The notes beneath the pieces were generated by a model. It was not told the origin of the DNA, searched no databases, and saw only the letters and a list, made by a program, of their open reading frames with translations. Made by a program: the position numbers and the translations under genes. Of a DNA stretch of 60,361 nt, positions 16,821 through 26,041 are shown one piece after another; the first letter of the stretch is position 1; the number at the start of each line of letters is the position of its first letter. This stretch comes from an uncultured Clostridia bacterium (GTDB lineage Bacteria; Bacillota; Clostridia; TANB77; CAG-508): NCBI GenBank assembly GCA_949538735.1, contig CATGLK010000013.1, forward strand, positions 1-60,361, written 5' to 3'.

Positions 16821-17900
16821 TTAAATTAAATTATCAAAAATAAATTGCTCTTGCATTCTTTTTAAAGATTGTTTTATTGTTCTTGCTCTTACTTCTCCTA
16901 TTCCTTCTACATCGTCTAAGCTTTCTATATCAGCTGCTAGTATGTGTTGGAATGATTTGAATGAACCAATTAGATTTTCTACTATATTGTTTGGCATTCT
17001 TGGTATTTTATTTAAAATCCTATATCCTTTCGTGTATACTCCTACTTCGTCATAATTATCAAATGTCTCATATCCTAGCAATTTCGCTATTACTGTTTCT
17101 CTTGATAGTTCTTCATATTCAAGTTCGTCCAACTTCTCAATTACTTTTTTAGGAGTTATTTTCTTTTTGCCTGGTACAATATAATCTTTTATAATAAGCT
17201 CTTCTTCTTTTTCTAGTCCACCTATCAACTCTTCAAGTTGCATTTTTACAAGCCTTCCGTCATTGCCTAATTCATATATCTGCCTTTGTATCTCTTCTAC
17301 TATTTTCATAACCATTTCAGCTCTTTGAATTGCAACTATTACATTTTGTAATGTCACTATATCATTAAATTCATATTCATTCAAGATGTTTAGCTTATTA
17401 TCAAATACTTTTTTATATTTTTCCAGTGTTTGTATCGCTTGGTTCGCTTTGTTTAATACAACGTCTGTGTCTTCTAATATATATCTGTCATTGCCTTTGA
17501 AAACTGTAATTATGCTTCTTCTTTGTGAAATACTTATTACTAATTCTCCTGTCTGCTTTGCTGTTCTTTCAGCTGTTCTATGTCTTGTACCTGTCTCTAA
17601 TGTTGATATTTCATGTGATGGTATTAGTTGTGCATTTGCATATAGTATCTTTTTTAAATCTCCACTTAATACTATAGCCCCATCCATTTTTGCTAATTCA
17701 TATAATTTTGATGAAGAATAATCTTCATTTATTGTAAATCCACCGTCAACTACTTCTTTTAATACCTCGTTTTTATCTGTAATTAATAATAAAGCTCCTG
17801 TTCTTGCTCTTAAAATATTTTCTAGTCCGTTTCTTATTGGGGTTCCTGGCGCAATTAGTTTCAAAATTTCTGTAATGTTGTCTTCCTTGCCTGTTCTCAC
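16821..17900 (-). CDS. disA: DNA integrity scanning diadenylate cyclase DisA
   Basis: DisA makes cyclic di-AMP from two ATP and scans DNA, pausing at branched structures. The N-terminal DAC domain shows the two signature motifs DGAIVL and GTRHRTAE. A central helical spine and a C-terminal helix-hairpin-helix domain (LDDVEGIGEVRARTI) complete the usual 359 residues. The start is a GTG at 17898-17900 with AGGAGA seven bases upstream. A longer open frame runs to 17987, but its added ~29 codons (Cys/Pro/Lys-rich) are merely the REP-like repeat at 17922-17977 and should not be annotated as coding. It lies 90 bases after radA, the usual partner order in Firmicutes. Confidence 0.96.
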   Translation of the reverse strand: MRTGKEDNITEILKLIAPGTPIRNGLENILRARTGALLLITDKNEVLKEVVDGGFTINEDYSSSKLYELAKMDGAIVLSGDLKKILYANAQLIPSHEISTLETGTRHRTAERTAKQTGELVISISQRRSIITVFKGNDRYILEDTDVVLNKANQAIQTLEKYKKVFDNKLNILNEYEFNDIVTLQNVIVAIQRAEMVMKIVEEIQRQIYELGNDGRLVKMQLEELIGGLEKEEELIIKDYIVPGKKKITPKKVIEKLDELEYEELSRETVIAKLLGYETFDNYDEVGVYTKGYRILNKIPRMPNNIVENLIGSFKSFQHILAADIESLDDVEGIGEVRARTIKQSLKRMQEQFIFDNLI

Positions 17901-17921
17901 CTCTAATTCTCCTTTCTGTCT

Positions 17922-17977
17922 ATTGGGACATTTGGGGACGTTTCCTTTTGGACATTTTGTCCATTTGGGACACATCT
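17922..17977. repeat. REP-like element (GGGACATTTGGGGACGTTTCC family)
   Basis: TTGGGACATTTGGGGACGTT is followed by TCCTTTTGGACATTTTGTCC and ATTTGGGACACATCT. The inner part pairs as TGGACA/TGTCCA. It is an inverted relative of the elements at 19503 and 24591. It stands between radA and disA and artificially extends the disA open frame. Confidence 0.85.
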
Positions 17978-17990
17978 CTGTTTCCAATTT

Positions 17991-19355
17991 TTATTTTAAC
18001 CCAACTTTTTTCATTGCTTCATTAATGTTTCTGACGCCTATTATATCTAATTTGTATTTATCTTTCAAGTCTTTTTTGTTACTTTCTGGAATTATACAAC
18101 TTTTAAATCCTAACTTTTCTGCTTCTTTTAGTCTTTTTTCTATTAAATTAATTCTTCTTACTTCTCCTGTTAGTCCAACTTCTCCTATGATTATCATATC
18201 TTTTGGTATTGCTATATTTTTGAAACTTGATGCTGTTACTAACATTATTCCTAAATCGATTGATGGTTCACTTATTTTTAGTCCTCCAACTACATTTAAA
18301 TATACGTCTTGTGAACCTAACATTAATCCTGCTTTTTTCTCTAAAACTGCAATTAATAATGATAATCTGTTGTAGTCTATCCCATTTGCTGTTCTTTTTG
18401 GATATCCAAATACTGTTTGTGATGTTAGCGCTTGCAATTCTACTAAAATAGGTCTTGTTCCTTCCATACTTGATACTATGCATGAACCTGCTGGGTTGTC
18501 TTCTCTTTCTGAAATTAGTATGTCTGATGGGTCTGAAATTTCACACATTCCTTCTTCTCTCATCTCAAACATTCCAATTTCATTTGTAGAACCAAATCTG
18601 TTTTTTACTCCCCTTAAAATTCTATATGAAAAATATCTTTCTCCTTCTAAGTACAAAACTGTATCTACCATATGTTCTAAAACTCTTGGCCCTGCTATGT
18701 TTCCTTCTTTTGTAACATGACCTATTATTATTGTTGTAATCGCTCTTGATTTACAAACTCTCATCACCTGACCAGTAATTTCCCTTACTTGGCTAACACT
18801 TCCAGCTGCTGCTGTAATGTCATCTGAATACATTGTTTGGATAGAATCAATTATTACTAGTTTAGGGTTCATATTTATGATTGCTTGGTTTACTATATCT
18901 ATATTTGTTTCTCCCAAAAACATTATATTTTCGTTATTAATTCCAAGTCTATCTGCTCTTAACTTTATTTGCTCTGCTGATTCTTCCCCTGAGACATATA
19001 GAACTTGTCCTTCTCCTTTGATTTTATCACAAATTTGCAAAATTAGTGTTGATTTACCTATCCCTGGCTCTCCACCTAATAAAACTAGTGAACCTTTTAC
19101 TAATCCACCTCCTAGCACTCTATCTAGCTCTCCAAAACCTGTATGTGTTCTTAGAGTTTCTTTTGCTACATATGAGCTAAGCTTTTGTGGTGTTGCTATT
19201 TCTCCTGCATTTTTTGCTTTGTCTTTTCCTTTTGTTTCTACTATTGTTTGCTCATAGAAACTGTTCCAGCTGTTACAGGCTGGACATTTTCCTAACCATT
19301 TTGCGGATTCGTTTCCACATTCACTACATACAAATATCGTTTTATTTTTTGCCAT
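17991..19355 (-). CDS. radA: DNA repair protein RadA
   Basis: RadA is a hexameric RecA-like helicase that drives branch migration in recombination and transformation. The 454-residue protein has the N-terminal zinc finger CSECG...CPAC (residues 10-30), a RecA-like ATPase with Walker A GGEPGIGKS and Walker B LVIID, the RadA-specific KNRFGSTNEIG motif, and a C-terminal Lon-protease-like domain (GGLKISEPSIDLGIML, GEVGLTGEVRRI). AGGAGG precedes the ATG, just downstream of a half repeat unit (about 19367-19379). It is followed by disA on the same strand, so DNA repair and c-di-AMP signalling genes are adjacent as in Bacillus. Confidence 0.97.
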   Translation of the reverse strand: MAKNKTIFVCSECGNESAKWLGKCPACNSWNSFYEQTIVETKGKDKAKNAGEIATPQKLSSYVAKETLRTHTGFGELDRVLGGGLVKGSLVLLGGEPGIGKSTLILQICDKIKGEGQVLYVSGEESAEQIKLRADRLGINNENIMFLGETNIDIVNQAIINMNPKLVIIDSIQTMYSDDITAAAGSVSQVREITGQVMRVCKSRAITTIIIGHVTKEGNIAGPRVLEHMVDTVLYLEGERYFSYRILRGVKNRFGSTNEIGMFEMREEGMCEISDPSDILISEREDNPAGSCIVSSMEGTRPILVELQALTSQTVFGYPKRTANGIDYNRLSLLIAVLEKKAGLMLGSQDVYLNVVGGLKISEPSIDLGIMLVTASSFKNIAIPKDMIIIGEVGLTGEVRRINLIEKRLKEAEKLGFKSCIIPESNKKDLKDKYKLDIIGVRNINEAMKKVGLK

Positions 19356-19430
19356 TTTCTCCTCCTTGGGACATTTGGAGCATCAACTTCATTACTTTCT
19401 TTTTGTTTAATTTTTGCCCCTATTCACGTT

Positions 19431-19471
19431 AAAAAGTATAGCATAATTTTTTCAATCTTGCTATACTTTTT
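19431..19471 (-). terminator. Bidirectional terminator after the small repeat protein
   Basis: A 13-bp perfect stem AAAAAGTATAGCA/TGCTATACTTTTT surrounds a 15-base AT-rich loop and ends in T-runs on both strands. It lies downstream of the gene at 19555-19902 and upstream of radA. No clear radA promoter was found between it and the radA start. Confidence 0.7.
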
Positions 19472-19502
19472 TATAAATTCATTAAAATTTCACATTTTGA
19501 TA

Positions 19503-19556
19503 GATGTGTCCCAAAATGGACAAAATGTCCAAAAGGAAACGTCCCAAAATGTCCCT
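19503..19556. repeat. REP-like element (GATGTGTCCCAAAATGGACA family)
   Basis: GATGTGTCCCAAAATGGACA is followed by AAATGTCCAAAAGGAAACGT and CCCAAAATGTCCC, with TGGACA/TGTCCA pairing in the centre. Nearly the reverse complement of 17922-17977 and very close to 24591-24642. It ends at the stop codon of the next gene. Confidence 0.87.
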
Positions 19557-19902
19557 ATTTTCTTTTACCAAATGTTACTTCTTGGAATAAGAAGTCATGT
19601 ACTTTTTCCCATGTAATTTCTTGGTGTAAAAATTCGTTTATTTCGTCTTCTACTTTTTGTTGATATGGTGTTAATTCTACTTTTATTTCTTTGTTCCAAT
19701 CAATTTCTTGTAACCAGAATGCTTTGAATTTTGTCCAAAGTCCTGTTTTTGCTGGTAGCGCTGAGTTTCTGATTGTTCCAGCCTCTATTCCTTCTATGCC
19801 AATTCCACCGTTTGCATTTTCTACAGGATTTCCACCATTTCCGTTTAGTTCAACTCCACCAAATACTCCTGAGACTTTGTTTTCTGCTCCTATTTCTGCC
19901 AT
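19555..19902 (-). CDS. Unrecognised 115-residue protein with a triple FxxQE[IV]x[WF]xK motif
   Basis: The N-terminal half is Gly/Asn-rich and low in complexity (GGVELNGNGGNPVENANGG). The C-terminal half carries three related segments, FWLQEIDWNK, FLHQEITWEK and FLFQEVTFGK, at about residues 62, 92 and 105. There is no signal peptide or membrane helix. The gene has a good promoter, a GGAGGAAAATAAA ribosome binding site and a strong terminator, so it is expressed as a single-gene unit. I do not recognise a family. The repeated aromatic-Gln-Glu segments suggest a short repeated binding motif, but no function can be assigned. Confidence 0.7.
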   Translation of the reverse strand: MAEIGAENKVSGVFGGVELNGNGGNPVENANGGIGIEGIEAGTIRNSALPAKTGLWTKFKAFWLQEIDWNKEIKVELTPYQQKVEDEINEFLHQEITWEKVHDFLFQEVTFGKRK

Positions 19903-19941
19903 TTTATTTTCCTCCTTTGTGTTTTTACATCTTCTGTTTTA

Positions 19942-19970
19942 TTTATACTATATTTTTTTGTTTTAATCAA
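19942..19970 (-). promoter_or_regulatory. Promoter of the small triple-motif protein
   Basis: TTGATT (19965-19970), a 17-base spacer and TATAAA (19942-19947), about 40 bases upstream of the start codon. The rest of 19971-20081 is AT-rich and contains several copies of TGTTACAT/TGTAACA-like sequence but no clear terminator for mtaB. Confidence 0.55.
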
Positions 19971-20081
19971 GTGGTTTTTATTTTTATTATATTAAATGTT
20001 TGTTACATAATTATTACATTTTTGTTACTTTGTTCCAATTCAATATTTATTTTATTGGTTACCTTTTGAGTATACTTTCTT

Positions 20082-21504
20082 TTAAATTCTAACTATTATA
20101 TATTCTTGTTCTGCCTTATAGCAGGTCACTTCAACAATCTCGTTTTCAATTTTTCTTAAAACTTTTCCCTCAGTATTTACTCTATTTTCCAAAGCTTGCT
20201 CCTTATCCTTAAACAAATAAGCTTGCACATAATTCTTAGTATGTCCCTTATACACCCCGTCTTTTTCTTCTTCAAAAAGTACCTGAACAGTTTGCCCTAC
20301 ATAACTTTCGTTGTATTCCTTCTCATTTACATTTGACAATTCTATCAGCCTTTGGCTTCTTTGTTCTTTTTTATTTCCATCAATTTGCTCTTTCATAGCA
20401 GCTGCTTTTGTGCCTTTTCTTGGAGAGTACTTAAAAATATGCATTTTATAAAATTTTATTTCTTTTAAAAATTGATAGGTCTCTTCAAATTCCTTTTCTG
20501 TCTCTCCTGGAAAGCCAACGATTATATCTGTTGTTAGTATCACATCATTATAATTTTTTCTTAGTATTGATACTATTTTTCTAAATTGTTCAGTTGTATA
20601 TCTTCTATTCATTCTTTTTAGAGTTTCATCACAACCACTTTGCAATGATAAGTGAAAGTGGTGACATATTTTTTCTAATTTTGTTAGTCTTTTCATAAAT
20701 TCTTCATTTATTAACAATGGCTCTATTGATCCTAACCTAATTCTTTCAATACCGTTTATTTTGTTTATTTCTTCTAATAAATCAATTAATCTATATTGTT
20801 TTTTATTTTCTTCAAATTTAAAGTCTTTTCCATATGATGCTACATGTATTCCAGTAATTACAACTTCTTTTATTCCTTCTTTTGCAATCTTCTTTATTTC
20901 AGATATTATGCTTTCTGGTTTTCTACTTCTTACTCTTCCACGTGCATATGGGATTATGCAATATGAACAAAATCTATCACAGCCATCTTGCACTTTTATT
21001 ACAGCTCTTGTTTTTTCTGTATATGTTACATCTCCAAAGTCTACAAATTCCTTTTTATACATAACATCTTCTATTTCAACTAATTTTTGGGGTTCATTTT
21101 CTGAATTTTCCACAATAGCATTAGAACAACTTAAAGAATTTTCATTTTTTTCTGCAAATTCTTCTACATATTTTACTATTTCTTTTTTTTCATTATTTCC
21201 TAATATTAAGTCTATTTCTTCTATTTTTTCTAGTTCACTTTTTGCTACTTGTGCATAGCAACCACATGCAACTACAATGGCTTGGTTGTTTATTTCTTTA
21301 ACTCTACGAAGCATTTGTCTTGATTTTCTGTCTGACATATTTGTTACTGTACATGTGTTTATTACGTATATATCAGCTTTTTCGTGTTGATTTACAATTT
21401 CGTATCCACTTTCTATAAACTTTTGCACCATTGCGTTTGTTTCGTATTGATTTACTTTACACCCGAAGCGTTATGAAAGCTACGTTTTTTCTTTTATTTT
21501 CCAT
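20082..21504 (-). pseudogene. mtaB: tRNA t6A37 methylthiotransferase MtaB, split by a one-base frameshift near its start
   Basis: MtaB adds a methylthio group to t6A37 of tRNAs reading ANN codons. The long frame (20082-21431, 449 codons) begins at MVQKFIESGYEIV and so lacks the family's first ~24 residues, including the first cluster Cys. These are encoded just upstream in another frame: from the ATG at 21502-21504 the sequence reads MENKRKNVAFITL, and skipping one base at about 21465 gives GCKVNQYETNAM, joining exactly to MVQKF. The rest is intact: CGCYAQ, the radical SAM motif CDRFCSYCIIPYARG, and a C-terminal TRAM domain. This is either a real one-base insertion or a sequencing error. The reconstructed product is about 473 residues. 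Confidence 0.9.
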
Positions 21505-21545
21505 TTTATATTTCGTTCCTTTCTTCGTTCAATGCATGCTCTCAA

Positions 21546-21579
21546 AAATATCGCAAAAGAATACTCTAATGCGATATTT
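21546..21579 (-). terminator. Intrinsic terminator after mreB
   Basis: A 10-bp stem AAATATCGCA/TGCGATATTT with a 14-base loop, followed on the minus strand by TTGAGAG after a short T-run. It lies 19 bases past the mreB stop. Confidence 0.65.
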
Positions 21580-21597
21580 CATTGTTTACCTATATTA

Positions 21598-22602
21598 TTA
21601 TCTTCTTGCCTTTCCTTCTAATGCATCTAAATTATCTAATGCTTTTCCTGTTCCTAATGCTACACAAGATACTGTGTCTTGTGCTATCATTACATTTATA
21701 CCTGTTTTTTCTTGTAATAATTTATCTAGTCCGTCTACTAAACATCCTCCACCTGTCATGTATATTCCTTTGTCACTTATATCTGCTGCTAATTCTGGTG
21801 GTGTTCTTTCTAATACACTGTGTACTGCGTCTACTATCATCATTGCTGGTTCGATTAGTGCTTCTAGCATTTCACTTGAATATACTGTTATTGTTTTTGG
21901 TAGTCCTGTTGATAGGTCTCTTCCCCTTATTTGCATATCTGTGTCTTGAATTTTTGGGAATACACATCCGATATTTACTTTTAAGTCTTCAGCTGTTCTT
22001 TCTCCTATTACCATATTGTGTTTTTTCTTGATGTATTTTACGATATACTCGTCAAATCTATCTCCTGCAACTTTTAGTGATGTGCTTACAACTGACCCAC
22101 CTAGTGAAATTACTGCTATATCTGTTGTTCCGCCACCTATATCTACTACCATATTTCCACATGGTTTTGATATGTCTATTCCTGCTCCTATTGCTGCTGC
22201 TATTGGCTCTTCAATTAAATATACTTTTCTTGCTCCTGCTTGTGATGCTGCATCTATTACTGCTTTTTTCTCTACTTCTGTTACTTGTGATGGTATGCAT
22301 ATCATTATTCTTGGTGCAAAGATAAATTTTCCACATATTTTGTTTATGAAGTATTTTAACATTTTTTCAGTTACTGTGTAGTCTGAAATTACTCCGTCTC
22401 TTAGTGGTCTTGTTGCTACTATATTACCAGGTGTTCTTCCTAACATTTTTCTAGCTTCTTGTCCAACTGCTAGAACGTCTCCTGTAATGTTGTTTACTGC
22501 AACAACAGATGGCTCTCTTAATACTATTCCTTTTCCTTTTACATATGCTATTACTGTTGCTGTTCCTAAATCGATACCGATATCTTGCCCCATTTTAAAC
22601 AT
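21598..22602 (-). CDS. mreB: Rod shape-determining protein MreB/Mbl
   Basis: MreB is the bacterial actin that guides lateral peptidoglycan synthesis under the membrane. The 334-residue protein has the actin-fold nucleotide motifs: phosphate 1 GIDLGTATV, connect 1 YFINKICG, phosphate 2 VVDIGGGTTDIAVISLGG and adenosine IYMTGGGCLVDGLD, at standard positions. The start MFKMGQDIG (22600-22602) is preferred because AAGGAAGG lies nine bases upstream; an ATG three codons earlier touches the ribosome binding site. It has its own promoter (22657-22685), divergent from that of tsaE, and its own terminator. It cannot be assigned with certainty to MreB or the Mbl subgroup, and no mreC/mreD is adjacent. 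Confidence 0.95.
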   Translation of the reverse strand: MFKMGQDIGIDLGTATVIAYVKGKGIVLREPSVVAVNNITGDVLAVGQEARKMLGRTPGNIVATRPLRDGVISDYTVTEKMLKYFINKICGKFIFAPRIMICIPSQVTEVEKKAVIDAASQAGARKVYLIEEPIAAAIGAGIDISKPCGNMVVDIGGGTTDIAVISLGGSVVSTSLKVAGDRFDEYIVKYIKKKHNMVIGERTAEDLKVNIGCVFPKIQDTDMQIRGRDLSTGLPKTITVYSSEMLEALIEPAMMIVDAVHSVLERTPPELAADISDKGIYMTGGGCLVDGLDKLLQEKTGINVMIAQDTVSCVALGTGKALDNLDALEGKARR

Positions 22603-22656
22603 GCTTTTCATCCTTCCTTAACATTTTTGTTTCTCTTTTATTACAAATGTATTACG

Positions 22657-22685
22657 ATTATATTACAAGTATTCAAATTTATCAA
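22657..22685 (-). promoter_or_regulatory. Promoter of mreB
   Basis: TTGATA (22680-22685), a 17-base spacer and consensus TATAAT (22657-22662) on the minus strand. Confidence 0.75.
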
Positions 22686-22694
22686 CCCTTTTCA

Positions 22695-22723
22695 TTGAAT
22701 TTTTTATTTTTTTATATTATAAT
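22695..22723 (+). promoter_or_regulatory. Promoter of tsaE-tsaB
   Basis: TTGAAT (22695-22700), a 17-base T-rich spacer and consensus TATAAT (22718-22723) on the plus strand, 34 bases before the tsaE start. It is back to back with the mreB promoter. Confidence 0.65.
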
Positions 22724-22757
22724 GTTTGTAGTTGATTTATTTGTTCGGGAGGAATTT

Positions 22758-23204
22758 ATGGAACACTATAAATTTATAGCAAAAAATGAAGAAGATACAA
22801 AAAAATTCGCACGAGAACTAGCATCAAAATTAAAGCCAAAAGATGTGGTTGTTTTGACTGGTGAACTTGGCTCTGGCAAGACTAAGTTTGTGGAAGGATT
22901 TTTATCTTATTATGGCTTAGAAAATGAAATTTCTAGCCCTACTTTTACAATTGTAAATGAATACAGTAAAGACAATATAAATATATACCATTTTGATGTT
23001 TACCGTTTAGAAGATTGTTCAGAGTTTTATGAAATCGGCGGAGAAGAATATTTTGAAAATGGTATCTGTTTGATTGAATGGGGCGAGTTAATTGAAGAAG
23101 CTCTTCCTAAAAATTATATTCATATTGTCTTTAAAAAAGACACTAAAAATGAAGATTTGAGAATCTTGGAAATGAGTTCTATCAAGGGATTAGATCTGCA
23201 ATAA
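22758..23204 (+). CDS. tsaE: tRNA t6A biosynthesis ATPase TsaE
   Basis: TsaE is the ATPase that works with TsaB and TsaD to transfer threonylcarbamoyl to A37 of tRNAs. The 148-residue protein shows Walker A LTGELGSGKTKFVEG, SPTFTIVNEY, the HFDVYRLED motif and IEWGE, all typical. The start is set at MEHYKFIAK (ATG 22758-22760) behind GGGAGGAATTT; the frame is open further upstream without a ribosome binding site and across the promoter. tsaB follows 60 bases later. The frameshifted mtaB nearby acts on the same t6A37 base, so this block concerns one tRNA modification pathway. Confidence 0.95.
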   Translation: MEHYKFIAKNEEDTKKFARELASKLKPKDVVVLTGELGSGKTKFVEGFLSYYGLENEISSPTFTIVNEYSKDNINIYHFDVYRLEDCSEFYEIGGEEYFENGICLIEWGELIEEALPKNYIHIVFKKDTKNEDLRILEMSSIKGLDLQ

Positions 23205-23264
23205 ATGCTATATTGACATTTACTTTTTACTATAAAATATGAAATTAAAAGGAGAAATTTTATT

Positions 23265-23975
23265 ATGAAAATTTTAAGTATAGACACATCTAGTAATATT
23301 TGTGGAGTATCAATTTTAGAAGACACAAATTTAATATGTAAATTGGATGCAGACACTGGCAGAACCCACTCAGAAAATTTAATGCCAATGATAGACGAAG
23401 CATTGAAGAAAGCTGAATTAAAGCCAGCTGACATCAATTTAATTGTTTGTGATATTGGACCTGGTTCATTTACAGGAATTAGAATCGGAGTTGCTACTGC
23501 AAAGGCCTTCTCTGACAGCCTAAACATCCCTTGTGTTGGAATTAGTTCACTAGAAGCTTTGGCTTATAAACCGATGTTTTTGGGGTATATATGTAGTATG
23601 ATTGATTGCAAAAATGATAATTGCTATTTTGCTTTATATGAGAAAAAAGATGATGGTTTGGAAGCTTTAATTGAACCACAGGCTGAGAGTGTTGAAAGTG
23701 CTTTGGCTATTTTAGATAGTTATTGTGTAGACACTTTAAATTCTGACTCTATTGCCTTTGTAGGTGACGGTTCTGATATTTATAAAACTGAAATTTCACA
23801 AACTTTTGAAAATGCTACTTTTTTACCTGATGAATTTAATATTTTGAATTCTGATGCTTTGGCTTTAGCTGGATTGTCTAAGTTTAATTCTGGAATTGAA
23901 CTTGATGATGTTTTGCCTTTGTATTTGAAGAAGCCTCAAGCTCAAAGACAGTTGGAAGAAAAAAACTTAATTTAA
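23265..23975 (+). CDS. tsaB: tRNA threonylcarbamoyladenosine biosynthesis protein TsaB
   Basis: TsaB is the non-catalytic partner of TsaD in t6A37 synthesis. The 236-residue protein begins MKILSIDTSSNICGVSI, the ASKHA-fold phosphate-binding strand, and contains DIGPGSFTGIRIGVATAKAF and GISSLEALAY, which identify the family. The C-terminus PLYLKKPQAQRQ is also typical of TsaB. GGAGAAATTTTATT ribosome binding site. It is the last gene of the short plus-strand unit and converges on the dCMP deaminase gene across a shared terminator; rimI, often next in this operon, is not present. Confidence 0.95.
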   Translation: MKILSIDTSSNICGVSILEDTNLICKLDADTGRTHSENLMPMIDEALKKAELKPADINLIVCDIGPGSFTGIRIGVATAKAFSDSLNIPCVGISSLEALAYKPMFLGYICSMIDCKNDNCYFALYEKKDDGLEALIEPQAESVESALAILDSYCVDTLNSDSIAFVGDGSDIYKTEISQTFENATFLPDEFNILNSDALALAGLSKFNSGIELDDVLPLYLKKPQAQRQLEEKNLI

Positions 23976-24003
23976 AAAAGTAAGATTTTATTATAACAAC
24001 TTT

Positions 24004-24042
24004 TAAAGCTGCTGACTTTTGCTTAGTCAACAGCTTTTTTGC
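24004..24042. terminator. Terminator between convergent tsaB and the dCMP deaminase gene
   Basis: AAAGCTGCTGACT pairs with AGTCAACAGCTTT (one mismatch) around a seven-base loop, followed on the plus strand by TTTTTTGC and preceded by AAAA on the other strand. It can serve both genes. Confidence 0.8.
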
Positions 24043-24059
24043 TTATTTAACAATATCTA

Positions 24060-24560
24060 CTATTTTAAATTTATTACTATTTCTTTTTCTTCTTGTATAT
24101 CTATCTTACTATATTTTACGCCACATTCATCAAAAAGCTTTCTAGAAGCTATGTTATTTTCAGAAGTAGCATATTTATCAGATAAATAAATAACTTCTTT
24201 AATTCCTGATTGAATAATAATTTTTGCACACTCATTGCAAGGGAACAAATCAACATAGATTTTCGCATCTTCTAAATCTTTTTTGCTACCCCTGTAATTC
24301 AAAATCGCATTCAATTCTGCGTGGCATACATATGGATATTTAGTATCTAAATTTTCTCCATCTCTGCCCCAAGGGAAACTTTCGTCGTCAAAACCATTTG
24401 GCGCTCCATTATATCCTATTGACAAAATTCTGTTGTCATTACTTACTATGCATGCTCCTACTTGTGTTGATGGGTCTTTACTTCTCATAGCTGATAACTT
24501 TGCTATCGCCATAAAATATTCATCCCAACCTATATAATCTTTTCTTTTTTCTCCACTCAT
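24060..24560 (-). CDS. Deoxycytidylate (dCMP) deaminase family protein
   Basis: This zinc enzyme converts dCMP to dUMP for thymidylate synthesis. The 166-residue protein has the deaminase signature HAELNAIL (zinc His and catalytic Glu) and [10 protein letters not shown] (two zinc Cys). STQVGACIV and GYNGAP form the substrate region typical of ComE/dCMP deaminases. The start MSGEKRKDY (24558-24560) has AGAAGGAG upstream; a longer open frame (to 24659) translates through the REP-like element at 24591-24642 and is not coding. It lies 82 bases after obgE on the same strand. Confidence 0.93.
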   Translation of the reverse strand: MSGEKRKDYIGWDEYFMAIAKLSAMRSKDPSTQVGACIVSNDNRILSIGYNGAPNGFDDESFPWGRDGENLDTKYPYVCHAELNAILNYRGSKKDLEDAKIYVDLFPCNECAKIIIQSGIKEVIYLSDKYATSENNIASRKLFDECGVKYSKIDIQEEKEIVINLK

Positions 24561-24590
24561 ATTATTACTCCTTCTATATTTTAAACTAGA

Positions 24591-24642
24591 TGTGTCCCAG
24601 AATGGACATTTTGCCCAAAAAGAAACGTCCCCAAATGTCCCA
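24591..24642. repeat. REP-like element (GATGTGTCCCAGAATGGACA family)
   Basis: GTGTCCCAGAATGGACATTT is followed by TGCCCAAAAAGAAACGTCCC and CAAATGTCCCA. Close copy of 19503-19556 and inverted relative of 17922-17977. It begins directly at the obgE stop codon and extends the neighbouring deaminase frame artificially. Confidence 0.87.

Positions 24643-26041
<1,399 letters not shown>

Noticed and set aside
17901..17987. N-terminal extension of DisA rich in Cys, Pro and Lys
   Set aside because: It is the translation of a REP-like element; a GTG with a good ribosome binding site at 17900 gives the normal DisA start.
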